This document shows positions 13,620 through 22,134 of a stretch of 49,549 nucleotides of DNA, piece by piece. Positions within the stretch are counted from its first letter, which is position 1; each line of letters opens with the position of its first letter. The position numbers and the translations under genes were made by a program. The notes beneath the pieces were generated by a model that did not search any database, was not told where the DNA came from, and was given only the letters and a program-made list of their open reading frames with translations. The stretch comes from DASWHR01 sp036398095 (GTDB lineage Bacteria; Actinomycetota; AC-67): contig DASWHR010000042.1 of NCBI GenBank assembly GCA_036398095.1, positions 1 to 49,549 on the forward strand. The letters run 5' to 3'.

Positions 13620-13987
13620 ACGCTCGCTTGCACCGAACAATTCGGGGCACGGCACCCGGAGTTGACTCTTGATGTTGAGGGTGTGGCGAAAAACATTGCG
13701 TTCCCCCCTAGACATCGGGGCGCCGGCGGCGCAGAATCGCTGTGTCGGACAGGTTCTAAGCGTGGCTTTCGGCGGGGCCGAACGAGCGAGCGCCCCGCAG
13801 TACGCCCCTGGAGGGCTGCCGTGCCGAACCGACCGACTAGGGTGACCCTCCGTCCGAGGGAGCGGCCGAGAAGTCGGTCCCCTCGCGTTGCGGGGAGGGA
13901 GCCACAACCGAAGTGGGAAAGGGTTGACGGGTTGCCACCTCTGTCAGCCCTTTCTCCGCGTTTACAGCCGGGTTGAAAGGCGGGATT
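13620..13987. other. Structured non-coding gap between convergent genes
   Basis: A 368-base convergent gap without a credible gene. It is rich in inverted repeats: GACCGACT (13831-13838) with AGTCGGTC (13872-13879), inside it CCCTC/GAGGG (13846-13850, 13856-13860), and a long hairpin at 13915-13957. A possible outer helix pairs 13758-13765 with 13956-13963. This is more structure than two terminators need, so a stable RNA is possible. I could not match it to RNase P, tmRNA, SRP, 6S or a known riboswitch. Confidence 0.4.
13915..13957. terminator. Long hairpin, probable bidirectional terminator
   Basis: GGGAAAGGGTTGAC (13915-13928) pairs with GTCAGCCCTTTCTCC (13943-13957) through about 14 base pairs around a 14-base loop. 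It lies about 30 bases after the stop of the minus-strand membrane gene and also downstream of the plus-strand HIT gene, so it can serve both. Confidence 0.6.
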
Positions 13988-14788
13988 TCAGCCGGTTTCA
14001 GGACCCTTCGAGCGATCGACCGGCGCGCGCCGCCATTGCTCGAACAGTGGGGAACGCGTGCTGCGATACAGCATCAGCCCGAGCGCGACCAGCACGATCA
14101 AGCCGGCGGCGCGCGTGATCGGCCCGGAGCGGCCCTCCTCGCCGGACACGTCGCCGGCCGCGCGCGGATCCAAAGACCCCGTCGGGATCCCGGTGGCGCC
14201 CCCACCCGACCCGCCCGTCGGGACACCGGTGGGAAGACCGGTCTGCCCCGGAGGCGGAAGGGGCTCGCGGAAGATCAACGCCAGCAGGCCAAGGAGCTGC
14301 GGCACGTCCTTGTCGCCGACGACGTTGTAGGTGCACGCCGTGGTGGCGTACTGATCCTTGTAGCGTCCCTGCGTGTCCCGTCCCAGCGCATCGTCGCCCG
14401 GCGTCAAGAACAGCACGGCCCGCTGGCCGGCGAATCGCTTCAACATCTTCACGCTCGCCGCAAGCGACTCGGAGTTCCCCGGTTGCTCGTAGCCGGGGTG
14501 CAGGTCCAGGTCCGCATAGTTGGTGATCGTCAGCCGGCGACGGTTCTGGGAATCCGAGCCGGCGTAGTAGCGGATCACGTCCAGATAGAGCGAGTAGGCG
14601 CCGTGCGCGTCCGGCGGGACGTCCCCGCCGATCGCCGCGTAGACCACGATCGGATGCGTCCGGATGCGCGCGCGGCCTTCGGGCGAGGAGCGGCCCGGTG
14701 GCGCCGCGCACGCGGCGAGCGCAGGCGAGGCCGGCAGCAGCGGCAAGGCGAAGGCGGCGCAGAGCGCGATGACGCAGACGCGTTTCAT
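13988..14788 (-). CDS. Exported protein with C-terminal membrane anchor, unknown function
   Basis: A 266-residue protein. It begins MKRVCVIALCAAFALPLLPA followed by SPALAAC; Cys27 could make it a lipoprotein, otherwise signal peptidase I would cut at ALA. The outer domain (about 40-180) has IVVYAAIGGDV, YSLYLDVIRYY and LTITNYADLDLHPGY, reminiscent of a Rossmann-like or VWA-like fold but without a MIDAS motif. A Pro/Gly-rich stalk (PTGVPTGG) leads to a membrane helix (AAGLIVLVALGLMLY, about 230-245) and a basic tail. It lies 20 bases downstream of the EF-G paralog and is likely cotranscribed. Function not recognised. Confidence 0.7.
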   Translation of the reverse strand: MKRVCVIALCAAFALPLLPASPALAACAAPPGRSSPEGRARIRTHPIVVYAAIGGDVPPDAHGAYSLYLDVIRYYAGSDSQNRRRLTITNYADLDLHPGYEQPGNSESLAASVKMLKRFAGQRAVLFLTPGDDALGRDTQGRYKDQYATTACTYNVVGDKDVPQLLGLLALIFREPLPPPGQTGLPTGVPTGGSGGGATGIPTGSLDPRAAGDVSGEEGRSGPITRAAGLIVLVALGLMLYRSTRSPLFEQWRRAPVDRSKGPETG

Positions 14789-14808
14789 ATCCGGTGCGGC
14801 TCGTGCCG

Positions 14809-16890
14809 CTACTTGCTCGCCTCTTCCTTTGTCTTCGCGGCTTCGGCGACGACCTTCTCCTGCACGTTCGCCGGGCACGCCTCGTAATGCGACGTCGTGA
14901 CCGAGAAAGCGCCGCGGCCGCCGGTCATCGAACGCAGATCGATCGCGTAGCGGAGGACTTCGGCCTGCGGGACCTTCGCCTTGATCTGATTCCAGCCCTT
15001 GCCGACCGATTCGGTTCCTTCGATGCGCGCTCGCCGCGACGACAGATCCCCCATGATATCGCCGGTGAAGTCGTCGGGGATCGTCACGATCAGATCCACG
15101 ATCGGCTCCAGCAGCACGACGCCCGCCGCCAGGCACGCATCCTTGAATGCCTGCGCTCCGGCGATCTGGAAGGCGATATCGGACGAGTCCACCGAATGGA
15201 ACTTTCCGTCGAAGAGTCGCGCTTTGACGTCGATGACCGGATAGCCGGCAAGCACGCCGTCTTCGAGCGACTTGCGGCAGCCTTTGTCGACCGACGGGAT
15301 GAAGTTGTGCGGGATCGCGCCGCCCACGATCGCGTCGTCGAACTCGAATCCGGCGCCGCGCGCGAGCGGCGAAACCTCGACCGAGGCGACGGCGTACTGG
15401 CCGCGGCCGCCCGACTGCTTCTTGAGCTGGCCGGTCGCCGACGCCTTTCCGCGGATGGTCTCGCGATAGGGGATCTTCAGCGGGAGCGTCGCGACCTCGA
15501 CGTGATGGCGATGCAGCCGCTCGATCATCACATCCACGTGCGTTTCGCCCATGCCCTGAATCACGGTCTGGTGCGTCTCCGGGTCGCGCCGCCAGCGAAA
15601 CGTCGGATCCTCCACCTCGAGCTTGTGCAGCGCGGACGACATCTTGTCCTCGTCGCCCTGCGCCTTCGGCGCGATCGCGACCGAATACAGCGGATCGGGC
15701 ACGTCCCAGGGCTTGAGCGTGAGCGGCTGCGCCTTGTTGGCGATCGTGTCGCCGGTCAGCGTTTCGCTCAATTTGGCGATCGCCCCGATGTCGCCGCAGG
15801 TGATCTCACTCATGTTCTCTTGGTTCTTGCCGCGCATCGTGAAGACCTGGCCGATGCGCTCCTCGCGGTCACGGGTCGCGTTATAGAGCGGCACGTCGGG
15901 CCGCAACGTCCCCGCGAAGACGCGAAGGAAGGTGATCTTCCCGACGAACGGATCCGACAAGGTCTTGAACACCATCGCGCCCAGCGGAGACTCCGCTTTC
16001 GCCGCGAGCTCGATCGTGTCGCCGCCTTTCGCCGTCGCCTTTCGAGCGGGACGGTCGGCGGGGGAGGGGAGCTCTTCGATGATGAAATCCGCCAGCAGAT
16101 CGACGCCGATGTTCTTGGTCGCCGAACCGCACAGCACCGGAACGCTCGAGCATTCTTCGATCCCCTTCGACAAGGTCGCCGCGACCTCTTTGCGCTCGAC
16201 CGCGCCGCCCTCCAGATAGCGCTCCATCAGAGCGTCGTCGGCGACGACGACCGATTCGACGAGCGACTCGTGCAACTTGTGCTCTTGGTCGGCGAGCGTG
16301 TCTGGAATCGGTTCCTCGTGCCGCGTTCCCTCGTCGTAGAAAAAGGCCTTCTCGTCCAGCAGGTCCACGACGCCGTGGAAGTCGTGCTCTTCCCCGACGG
16401 GAAGATGAACCGGCGCGATCTTGGTGCCGAACAGGTCGTTGAGCTGGCCGAGCGTCCGGTCGAAGGAGGCGCGCTCGCGGTCGAGCTTGTTGATGAAGAT
16501 CGCGCGGGGAAGCCCGATCCGCTCGGCGATGTCCCACGCGGCCTGCGCTTGGACCTGGACGCCGTCCACGGCCGAGACCACGATGATCGCCGCGTCGGCG
16601 GCGCGCATGCCGGCTTCGAGATCGCCGACGAAGTCGGCATACCCCGGCGCGTCGAGCAAGTTGATCTTGTGTTCGTTCCATTCGAACGGGACCAGCGCCA
16701 GCGACACCGAAATCTGCCGCTTGACTTCGTCGGGGTCGAAGTCGGCGACGGTGTTGCCGTCCTCGACGCGCCCGGCGCGGTTGATGGTTCCGGAGGCGAA
16801 CAGCAGTGCCTCGGCGAGCGACGTCTTTCCCGCGCCCTGATGTCCGACGAGGATGACGTTGCGGATCTTTTCGGTCGGGTAGCTCTTCAC
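14809..16890 (-). CDS. EF-G-like translational GTPase (EF-G paralog)
   Basis: A 693-residue protein with the full five-domain EF-G layout. The GTPase domain has G1 GHQGAGKT, G3 DAPGY (the usual DTPGH changed to Ala and Tyr) and G4 NKLD. Domain II follows at about residues 290-390, domain IV around SGGRGQYAVASVEV, and domain V around VDLIVTIPDDFTGDIMGDLS. The altered G3 and the location far from a str operon (no rpsL, rpsG or tuf nearby) mark it as the EF-G2/EF-G-like paralog rather than the main translocase. Its exact role in this family is not settled. The start is GTG 16890, with GGAGG 8 bases upstream. Confidence 0.85.
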   Translation of the reverse strand: MKSYPTEKIRNVILVGHQGAGKTSLAEALLFASGTINRAGRVEDGNTVADFDPDEVKRQISVSLALVPFEWNEHKINLLDAPGYADFVGDLEAGMRAADAAIIVVSAVDGVQVQAQAAWDIAERIGLPRAIFINKLDRERASFDRTLGQLNDLFGTKIAPVHLPVGEEHDFHGVVDLLDEKAFFYDEGTRHEEPIPDTLADQEHKLHESLVESVVVADDALMERYLEGGAVERKEVAATLSKGIEECSSVPVLCGSATKNIGVDLLADFIIEELPSPADRPARKATAKGGDTIELAAKAESPLGAMVFKTLSDPFVGKITFLRVFAGTLRPDVPLYNATRDREERIGQVFTMRGKNQENMSEITCGDIGAIAKLSETLTGDTIANKAQPLTLKPWDVPDPLYSVAIAPKAQGDEDKMSSALHKLEVEDPTFRWRRDPETHQTVIQGMGETHVDVMIERLHRHHVEVATLPLKIPYRETIRGKASATGQLKKQSGGRGQYAVASVEVSPLARGAGFEFDDAIVGGAIPHNFIPSVDKGCRKSLEDGVLAGYPVIDVKARLFDGKFHSVDSSDIAFQIAGAQAFKDACLAAGVVLLEPIVDLIVTIPDDFTGDIMGDLSSRRARIEGTESVGKGWNQIKAKVPQAEVLRYAIDLRSMTGGRGAFSVTTSHYEACPANVQEKVVAEAAKTKEEASK

Positions 16891-16997
16891 GTCGGCAACC
16901 TCCGATAGTGAACGAGTGGAAAGTATAGCCACACCCGTTTTCGGGACCGGTCCGGCGAATCCCTTCGTCGGCGCCCATCGGTTCCTCCCCGCGTCGG

Positions 16998-17003
16998 TAT
17001 GCT
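16998..17003 (+). promoter_or_regulatory. -10-like box 8 bases before the CDP-alcohol transferase-like gene
   Basis: TATGCT is followed after 8 bases by the GTG start at 17012 with no ribosome site between, as expected for a leaderless transcript. It is one of several such arrangements in the window. Confidence 0.35.
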
Positions 17004-17011
17004 TCCCGCGC

Positions 17012-17578
17012 GTGAACGCCGAGTCGCTCGATCTGCCCGTCCGCAACGCGCTCCGCGAGGCCGCCGGCCGCGTGGCCCCGGCCGCCCCGGCCGGGGCGTG
17101 GCTGCTGTCGGGGTGCGTCGCGACGGGCGTGGCCGGCTTGCTGGCCGCCCGCGGCCGGGCCGGGCCGTCCGCCGTCGCGCTCGCCGTCGGGGCGACGCTG
17201 CTGCTGGTAGCGGTTTCCCGTCCGGGCCGCGCGCCTTTCGCCGCGTACTTGACCGCGCTCGTGGACCAGGTCGGCGATGGGATCGTGCTCGCTCCGCTCG
17301 CATGGCCGTTGGCGCACGGCAGCGTCCAGGAAGGAGCGCCGGCCGTCGCGGCGCTAGGTCTGTTGTTCGTCGGCGCGTACGCCGGCGTCCGTGCGCGCGC
17401 ACTCGGATTCCGAGTGCCCGCGGCCCCCGTCGGAGCGCCCGAGCGGGCGGCGATCCTGACCGTCGGCCTGCTGGCGCCCGGCACGTTCCTCGAACCCGCG
17501 CTCTGGATCCTCGCCGCGCTCGGCGCCGCCGCCGCGATCCGCGTGACCGTCGTCGTGTGGCGGGCAAAAGGATCGTGA
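17012..17578 (+). CDS. Degenerate CDP-alcohol phosphotransferase-like membrane protein
   Basis: A 188-residue hydrophobic protein with about five membrane helices, first gene of a block followed by an LpxL-like acyltransferase and a PimA-like glycosyltransferase. In Actinomycetota this slot usually holds phosphatidylinositol-phosphate synthase. The helix AYLTALVDQVGD matches the second half of the family motif (G-x3-D-x3-D), but the first half, D-G-x2-A-R, is missing: the stretch before it reads LLLVAVSRPGRAPF. Without those residues CDP binding and metal coordination should fail, so it is probably not a working synthase of the normal type. The GTG at 17012 is the likely start; the frame is open from 16916. 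It overlaps the next start by one base. Confidence 0.55.
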   Translation: MNAESLDLPVRNALREAAGRVAPAAPAGAWLLSGCVATGVAGLLAARGRAGPSAVALAVGATLLLVAVSRPGRAPFAAYLTALVDQVGDGIVLAPLAWPLAHGSVQEGAPAVAALGLLFVGAYAGVRARALGFRVPAAPVGAPERAAILTVGLLAPGTFLEPALWILAALGAAAAIRVTVVVWRAKGS

Positions 17579-18459
17579 TGCGCGAGCTCCGCGTCCGGCT
17601 GATTGGGCTCGCCTACCTGGTGATGTGGCGCTTTACGCGCACCATTCCGGAACGCTGGGCGGTGCGCTTGTTCGTCCGCGGCTTCGACCGCTCGTGGCGA
17701 AAGAACGCGAAGCAGCGCGCCGTCGTCAGCGAGAATCTGCGGCCGATCGTTGGAGACGGCCCGGACCTGGCCCCGACCGTGCGGGCTGCTTTTCATTCGT
17801 ACGGCCGGTACTGGGCGGAGGCGTTCCGCCTGCAGGATTTAAGCGACGCCGAGATGGAGGCGCGGGTCGACTTCGAGGGCGCGGAGGTGCTGGACGAGGT
17901 CATGGCCGGTGGCGGAGCGGTGTTGGGCGTGCCGCACCTGGGCAACTGGGATTCGGCCGGGCGCTACGCCGCGAATCGGTGGCGACTGTCGGCGGTGGCG
18001 GAGGTTCTTCGGCCCAAGGTGCTGTTCGACCGGTTCGTCGCCTACCGGCGCGCGCTGGGCATGACGATCATTCCGCTGCGTCGCGGCGAAGACGTGACCG
18101 CCCAGTGTGTCGAGCGGATCAAATCGTCGGGCGACTTGCTTGCGCTGGTCTGCGACCGGGACCTTTCCGGGCGAGGCATCCCGGTCCGCATGTTCGGCCG
18201 CACGACCACGATGCCGGCCGGCCCGGCCGTGGTCGCGCTCCGCGCGGGGGTTCCGCTGTTGCCGGGCGCGACGTTCCAAGCGCCGGACGGCCGCTGGCGC
18301 GTGTGTGCGTACCCGCCGGTCGCGACCGGCACCGAGCCCGAGACGCCGGAGGAAATCGCGCGGATCATGCAACGACTCGCCGACGTGTTCGAAGGGATCC
18401 TGCGACAAGCGCCCGAACAGTGGCACGCCTTCGTTCCCTACTGGACCGACGAGGGCTGA
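17578..18459 (+). CDS. LpxL/PatA-type lysophospholipid acyltransferase
   Basis: A 293-residue membrane-bound acyltransferase of the lauroyl/myristoyl (LpxL, HtrB) family. It has an N-terminal hydrophobic helix (LIGLAYLVMW), the catalytic motif HLGNWD with the H-x4-D dyad, and downstream CDRDLSGRG and MPAGPAVVALRAGVPLLP substrate-pocket motifs. By its position before a PimA-like gene it is the counterpart of the mycobacterial phosphatidylinositol-mannoside acyltransferase, which adds a fatty acid to the mannose. This specificity is inferred from context. The start ATG overlaps the stop of the previous gene by one base. Confidence 0.85.
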   Translation: MRELRVRLIGLAYLVMWRFTRTIPERWAVRLFVRGFDRSWRKNAKQRAVVSENLRPIVGDGPDLAPTVRAAFHSYGRYWAEAFRLQDLSDAEMEARVDFEGAEVLDEVMAGGGAVLGVPHLGNWDSAGRYAANRWRLSAVAEVLRPKVLFDRFVAYRRALGMTIIPLRRGEDVTAQCVERIKSSGDLLALVCDRDLSGRGIPVRMFGRTTTMPAGPAVVALRAGVPLLPGATFQAPDGRWRVCAYPPVATGTEPETPEEIARIMQRLADVFEGILRQAPEQWHAFVPYWTDEG

Positions 18460-18465
18460 GGTCCC

Positions 18466-19587
18466 GTGCGCGTCGTTCTGGTCTGCCCGTACTCGTGGAG
18501 CGCGCCGGGAGGCGTGGCACACCACATTGAGAATCTGGCGGCGAGGCTGCGGCGGCGCGGCCATGAGGCGCTCATCATCGCGCCGGCCGAGGGTGCGGTC
18601 GAGCCCGGTGTCATCGGCGTCGGACGAAGCATGCCGATCCGATACAACGGTGCCGTCGCGCGGCTCGCGTTCGGCCCGCGGGTCGCCGCCCGCGTTCGCG
18701 TCGCGCTGCGGCGGGCCGCCCCCGACGTGGTGCACGTCCACGAGCCGTTCGTGCCGAGCGTGTCGATGATCGCGGCGTCGGCCGCGCGCGTTCCGCTGGT
18801 ACTCACCTATCACGCCGCGGCCGCCGACTCACGCGTGGTGCGCGCGTTCGGGCCGCTGCTCCGCGTGATCACGCGCAAGGCTGCGGTTCGCATCGCGGTC
18901 AGCGAAGAGGCCCGCCGGACGGCCGCCGCCGCCGAGCGCCACGCGATGCGGATCGTCCCCAACGGGATCGACCTGGATCGATTCGCAGACATCCCGCCAC
19001 GCGACCCGGGCACCGAAACGGTGCTGTTCTTCGGCCGCTTGGATCCACGAAAGGGCGCGCGCGTCCTTTGCGAGGCGTTCCCGGCGATCAAGGAGCGGCA
19101 TCCGCCGGCCCGGCTCGTCATCGGCGGCGAAGGACCCGACCGCGACGCGTGCGAGCGGGCGATCCCCGGCGCGCTGCGCGGCGACGTCGAGTTCCTCGGT
19201 CGGGTCACCCCCGAGTCGGTCGCCGCGGTGCTCGGCAACGCGGCCGTCGTCGCGTTGCCTGCGCTCGGGGGCGAGTCGTTCGGGATCGTGCTGCTGGAGG
19301 CGATGGCGGCCGGCCGCCCGGTCGTCGCCACCACGATCCCCGGCTATGCAGCGGTGGCCCGCGACGGACGTGAGGCGCTACTGGTGCCGCCGGGCGACGC
19401 GGCGGCGCTCGCCGAGGCCGTCGCGCGAATCCTGCGCGAGCCCGCGCTTGGGGACGCGCTCGTGGAAGCCGGACGTCTGCGAGCGGCCGAGTTCGACTGG
19501 GACCGCATCGTCGTCGATGTCGAGCAGGCGTATCGCGACGCCATTGCGGGGGGCGACGCGGGGAGCGCCCGCGGCGGCGTCAATTGA
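18466..19587 (+). CDS. GT4 glycosyltransferase, PimA-like
   Basis: A 373-residue GT-B glycosyltransferase. It opens MRVVLVCPYSWSAPGGVAHH, the nucleotide-sugar fold with the GGV loop typical of PimA. The second domain has FFGRLDPRKGARVL and ESFGIVLLEAMAAGRPVVA, the E-x7-E motif that holds the donor. In mycobacteria PimA transfers the first mannose from GDP-mannose to phosphatidylinositol at the inner face of the membrane. The acceptor here may differ because the adjacent phosphotransferase-like gene is degenerate. GTG 18466 follows GAGG. It is the last gene of the block; the promoter of lemA overlaps its stop. Confidence 0.85.
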   Translation: MRVVLVCPYSWSAPGGVAHHIENLAARLRRRGHEALIIAPAEGAVEPGVIGVGRSMPIRYNGAVARLAFGPRVAARVRVALRRAAPDVVHVHEPFVPSVSMIAASAARVPLVLTYHAAAADSRVVRAFGPLLRVITRKAAVRIAVSEEARRTAAAAERHAMRIVPNGIDLDRFADIPPRDPGTETVLFFGRLDPRKGARVLCEAFPAIKERHPPARLVIGGEGPDRDACERAIPGALRGDVEFLGRVTPESVAAVLGNAAVVALPALGGESFGIVLLEAMAAGRPVVATTIPGYAAVARDGREALLVPPGDAAALAEAVARILREPALGDALVEAGRLRAAEFDWDRIVVDVEQAYRDAIAGGDAGSARGGVN

Positions 19588-19611
19588 CGCCCCCCTTCCA
19601 CGCGCTACGAT
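19584..19611 (+). promoter_or_regulatory. Sigma-70-type promoter of lemA-htpX
   Basis: TTGACG (19584-19589) and TACGAT (19606-19611) are spaced by 16 bases. The -35 box overlaps the stop codon of the glycosyltransferase. The GTG start of lemA is only 6 bases after the -10 box, so the transcript would be leaderless. Confidence 0.65.
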
Positions 19612-19617
19612 GCCCCC

Positions 19618-20169
19618 GTGCTGTGGCTGTGGATCGTCCTGGGCGTCGCCGGACTGATCGTCCTGTGGGCGATCGTGGTGTTCAACCGCCTGGTCTCGCT
19701 CCGCAACCGGCTCGACAACGCCTGGTCGCAGATCGACGTCCAGCTTCGCCGGCGCTACGACCTGATCCCGAACCTGGTGACGACGGTCAAGGGATACGCG
19801 ACCCACGAACGGCAACTGTTCGAAGAGGTGACCCGGGCGCGATCCCAGGGTCTCCAAGCCGGCACCGTCCACGATCAGGAGCAGGCCGAGAACATGATCA
19901 CCGCGGCGCTGCGGCAATTGCTGGCCGTGGCCGAGGCGTATCCGGATCTGAAGGCCAACGAGAACTTCCTCGCGTTGCAGGAAGAGCTGGTCGGGACCGA
20001 AGGCAAGATCGCCTACTCCCGCCAGTTCTACAACGACGAGGTTCAGACTTTCAACACGCTCACCCAGCAGTTCCCGTCGAGCATCATCGCGGGAATGTTC
20101 CGGTTCGCCGCCCGCGAGTTCTTCCGCACCGAAGACGCGACGCGGCCGCCGGTCCAAGTAGAGTTCTAG
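19618..20169 (+). CDS. lemA: LemA family protein
   Basis: A 183-residue protein with one N-terminal membrane helix (LWLWIVLGVAGLIVLWAIVV) followed by a long helical bundle exposed outside the membrane. The signature RLDNAWSQIDVQLRRRYDLIPNLV, and later the Y-x-R-Q-F-Y-N-D core (YSRQFYNDEVQTFN), are strongly conserved in LemA proteins. The family's role is unclear; it is often next to an HtpX-type protease, as here. GTG start, no ribosome site, promoter 6 bases upstream. Confidence 0.95.
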   Translation: MLWLWIVLGVAGLIVLWAIVVFNRLVSLRNRLDNAWSQIDVQLRRRYDLIPNLVTTVKGYATHERQLFEEVTRARSQGLQAGTVHDQEQAENMITAALRQLLAVAEAYPDLKANENFLALQEELVGTEGKIAYSRQFYNDEVQTFNTLTQQFPSSIIAGMFRFAAREFFRTEDATRPPVQVEF

Positions 20170-20238
20170 TCCGATCCGGCGCCCCGCCGTCGAGTGGTGC
20201 GGGTGCCGCTCTTTGTGAACGCCTCGTGAAGGAATCCG

Positions 20239-21138
20239 ATGTTCGACTTGATCAAGAGCAACACGCGCCGCTCCTGGATCCTGATCGCGGGATTTGTGAT
20301 CGTGGTCGCGGCGTTCGGCTACCTGTTCGGGATGCTCTTCGGCGGCGGTTTCATCGGGCTGATCATCGCGATCGGAATCGCGTTGGTGATGAGCTGGTCG
20401 GCCTACGCCGGGGGCGACAAGGTCGTGCTCGCCGTCTCCCGCGCCAAGCTTGTGACCCCGATCGACGAGCCGCGACTGCACAATCTGATCGAAGGGCTGG
20501 CCATCGCCGCCGGGATCCCCAAGCCGAAGGTCTACGTCGTCGAAGATCCGTCGCCGAACGCGTTCGCAACCGGCCGCGACCCGGCGCACGCGTCGATCGC
20601 CGTCACGCGCGGGTTGCTCGAAAAGATGAACCGGATGGAGCTGGAGGGCGTCGTCGCGCACGAGCTGGCGCACGTCGCCAACCGCGACACGCGCGTGCTG
20701 ATGATCACCGCGACGCTCGTCGGCGTCGTGGTGCTGATCGCCGACTGGACGCTCCGGTCGTTCTTCTGGGGCTTCGGCGGCGGACGGCGCGGCGCGCGCG
20801 ACCGCGACGGCGCGGCCATTTTCGTGCTGGTCGGATTGGTCGCCGCGGTTCTGATGCCGCTGTTCGCCACGCTGATGCAAGCCGCCGTCAGCCGGCGCCG
20901 CGAAGCGCTCGCGGACCTGACCGGGGTCAAGTACACGCGCTATCCGCCGGGGCTCATCGCCGCGCTCGAAAAGCTCAAGTCGGATGAGACGATCGTGCAG
21001 AGCGCCAGCCGCGCGACCGCGTCGCTGTGGATCGAGTCGCCCCTTCAGCGCGAAAAGGGCCTCTTCGGCAAGCTGAACCACCTGTTCGACACGCATCCGC
21101 CGCTGGACGAGCGTATCCGCATCCTGCAAGAGCTCTAG
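20239..21138 (+). CDS. htpX: Membrane zinc protease HtpX (M48 family)
   Basis: A 299-residue integral membrane metalloprotease. Two N-terminal helices (LIAGFVIVVAAFGYLFGML, then GLIIAIGIALVMSWSAYAGG), then FATGRDPAHASIAVTRGLLE, the zinc motif HELAH, two more hydrophobic helices (VLMITATLVGVVVLIADW, then AIFVLVGLVAAVLMPLFAT) and RRREALADLTG with the third zinc ligand. It degrades misfolded membrane proteins in the cytoplasmic membrane. It is likely cotranscribed with lemA, 69 bases upstream. Confidence 0.95.
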   Translation: MFDLIKSNTRRSWILIAGFVIVVAAFGYLFGMLFGGGFIGLIIAIGIALVMSWSAYAGGDKVVLAVSRAKLVTPIDEPRLHNLIEGLAIAAGIPKPKVYVVEDPSPNAFATGRDPAHASIAVTRGLLEKMNRMELEGVVAHELAHVANRDTRVLMITATLVGVVVLIADWTLRSFFWGFGGGRRGARDRDGAAIFVLVGLVAAVLMPLFATLMQAAVSRRREALADLTGVKYTRYPPGLIAALEKLKSDETIVQSASRATASLWIESPLQREKGLFGKLNHLFDTHPPLDERIRILQEL

Positions 21139-21230
21139 ACTCGCGAAAGCCGTTGGCGGCGGCTCGAGCGGCCGGTGTAGGCTGACCGAAAAGCCGCAGG
21201 GAATGAGCTATTTTCGCGAAAGGGAATGCG

Positions 21231-22124
21231 ATGAGCGAGCAGGTGGAGCGCGGCACGGTCCGCGTCAAGCGGGGGCTGGCGGAGATGCTCAAGGGCGGCG
21301 TCATCATGGACGTCACCACGGCCGAGCAGGCAAAGATCGCCGAAGACGCCGGCGCGTGCGCCGTGATGGCGCTCGAGCGCGTCCCGGCCGATATCCGGCG
21401 CGACGGCGGCGTGGCGCGCATGGCCGACCTGAAAATCATCGAGGCGATCATGGAGTCGGTCACGATCCCGGTCATGGCCAAGGCGCGGATCGGTCACTTC
21501 GTCGAAGCGCAGATCCTGCAGTCCGCCGGCGTGGACTACATCGACGAATCCGAAGTCCTCACGCCGGCCGACGAAGCGTTCCACATCGACAAGTGGAACT
21601 TCACCGTTCCGTTCGTGTGCGGCGCGACGAATTTGGGCGAGGCCCTTCGCCGCATCGGCGAGGGAGCCGCCATGATCCGCTCGAAGGGCGAAGCGGGAAC
21701 CGGCAACATCGTCGAGGCCGTCCGCCATCTTCGCGCGATCTTCGGCGGGATCCGCCGCATCCACGCGGCGCCCACCGAAGAGCTGATGACGATCGCCAAG
21801 GATCAGGGCATGCCGTTCGACTTGGTGAAGGAAATCCACGAGGCCGGCCGGCTTCCGGTCGTGATGTTCTGCGCAGGCGGGATCGCAACCCCGGCCGATG
21901 CCGCGCTCGTGATGCAGCTCGGCGCGGAAGGCGTCTTCGTCGGCTCCGGCATCTTCAAAAGCGACGACCCGCCCGCGCGGGCGAAGGCCATTGTCGAAGC
22001 CACCACCTACTTCAACGACCCGGACGTGCTCGCCAAAGTCACGCGCACGACCGGCGAGCCGATGCGCGGCCTCGACGTTCGCTCGATGAGCGACGACGAG
22101 CGGCTGGCAACACGCGGCTGGTAG
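21231..22124 (+). CDS. pdxS: Pyridoxal 5'-phosphate synthase subunit PdxS
   Basis: A 297-residue (beta/alpha)8 enzyme that makes pyridoxal phosphate from ribose 5-phosphate, glyceraldehyde 3-phosphate and ammonia. Seen: VKRGLAEMLKGGVIMDV at the start, ALERVPADIRRDGGVARM, the lysine in MAKARIGHF, GEAGTGNIVEAVRH and GSGIFKSDDP phosphate-binding segments. Ammonia comes from PdxT, encoded 10 bases downstream. AAAGGGA precedes the ATG. Length and motifs are typical. Confidence 0.97.
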   Translation: MSEQVERGTVRVKRGLAEMLKGGVIMDVTTAEQAKIAEDAGACAVMALERVPADIRRDGGVARMADLKIIEAIMESVTIPVMAKARIGHFVEAQILQSAGVDYIDESEVLTPADEAFHIDKWNFTVPFVCGATNLGEALRRIGEGAAMIRSKGEAGTGNIVEAVRHLRAIFGGIRRIHAAPTEELMTIAKDQGMPFDLVKEIHEAGRLPVVMFCAGGIATPADAALVMQLGAEGVFVGSGIFKSDDPPARAKAIVEATTYFNDPDVLAKVTRTTGEPMRGLDVRSMSDDERLATRGW

Positions 22125-22134
22125 GGCCGATCCG

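Noticed and set aside
13662..13976. 104-residue frame in the convergent gap
   Set aside because: Arg/Pro-rich translation without hydrophobic core, no ribosome site, and it crosses several strong hairpins.
14794..16908. 704-residue open frame on the plus strand
   Set aside because: Antisense to the EF-G paralog; the translated product has no recognisable motif and no ribosome site.
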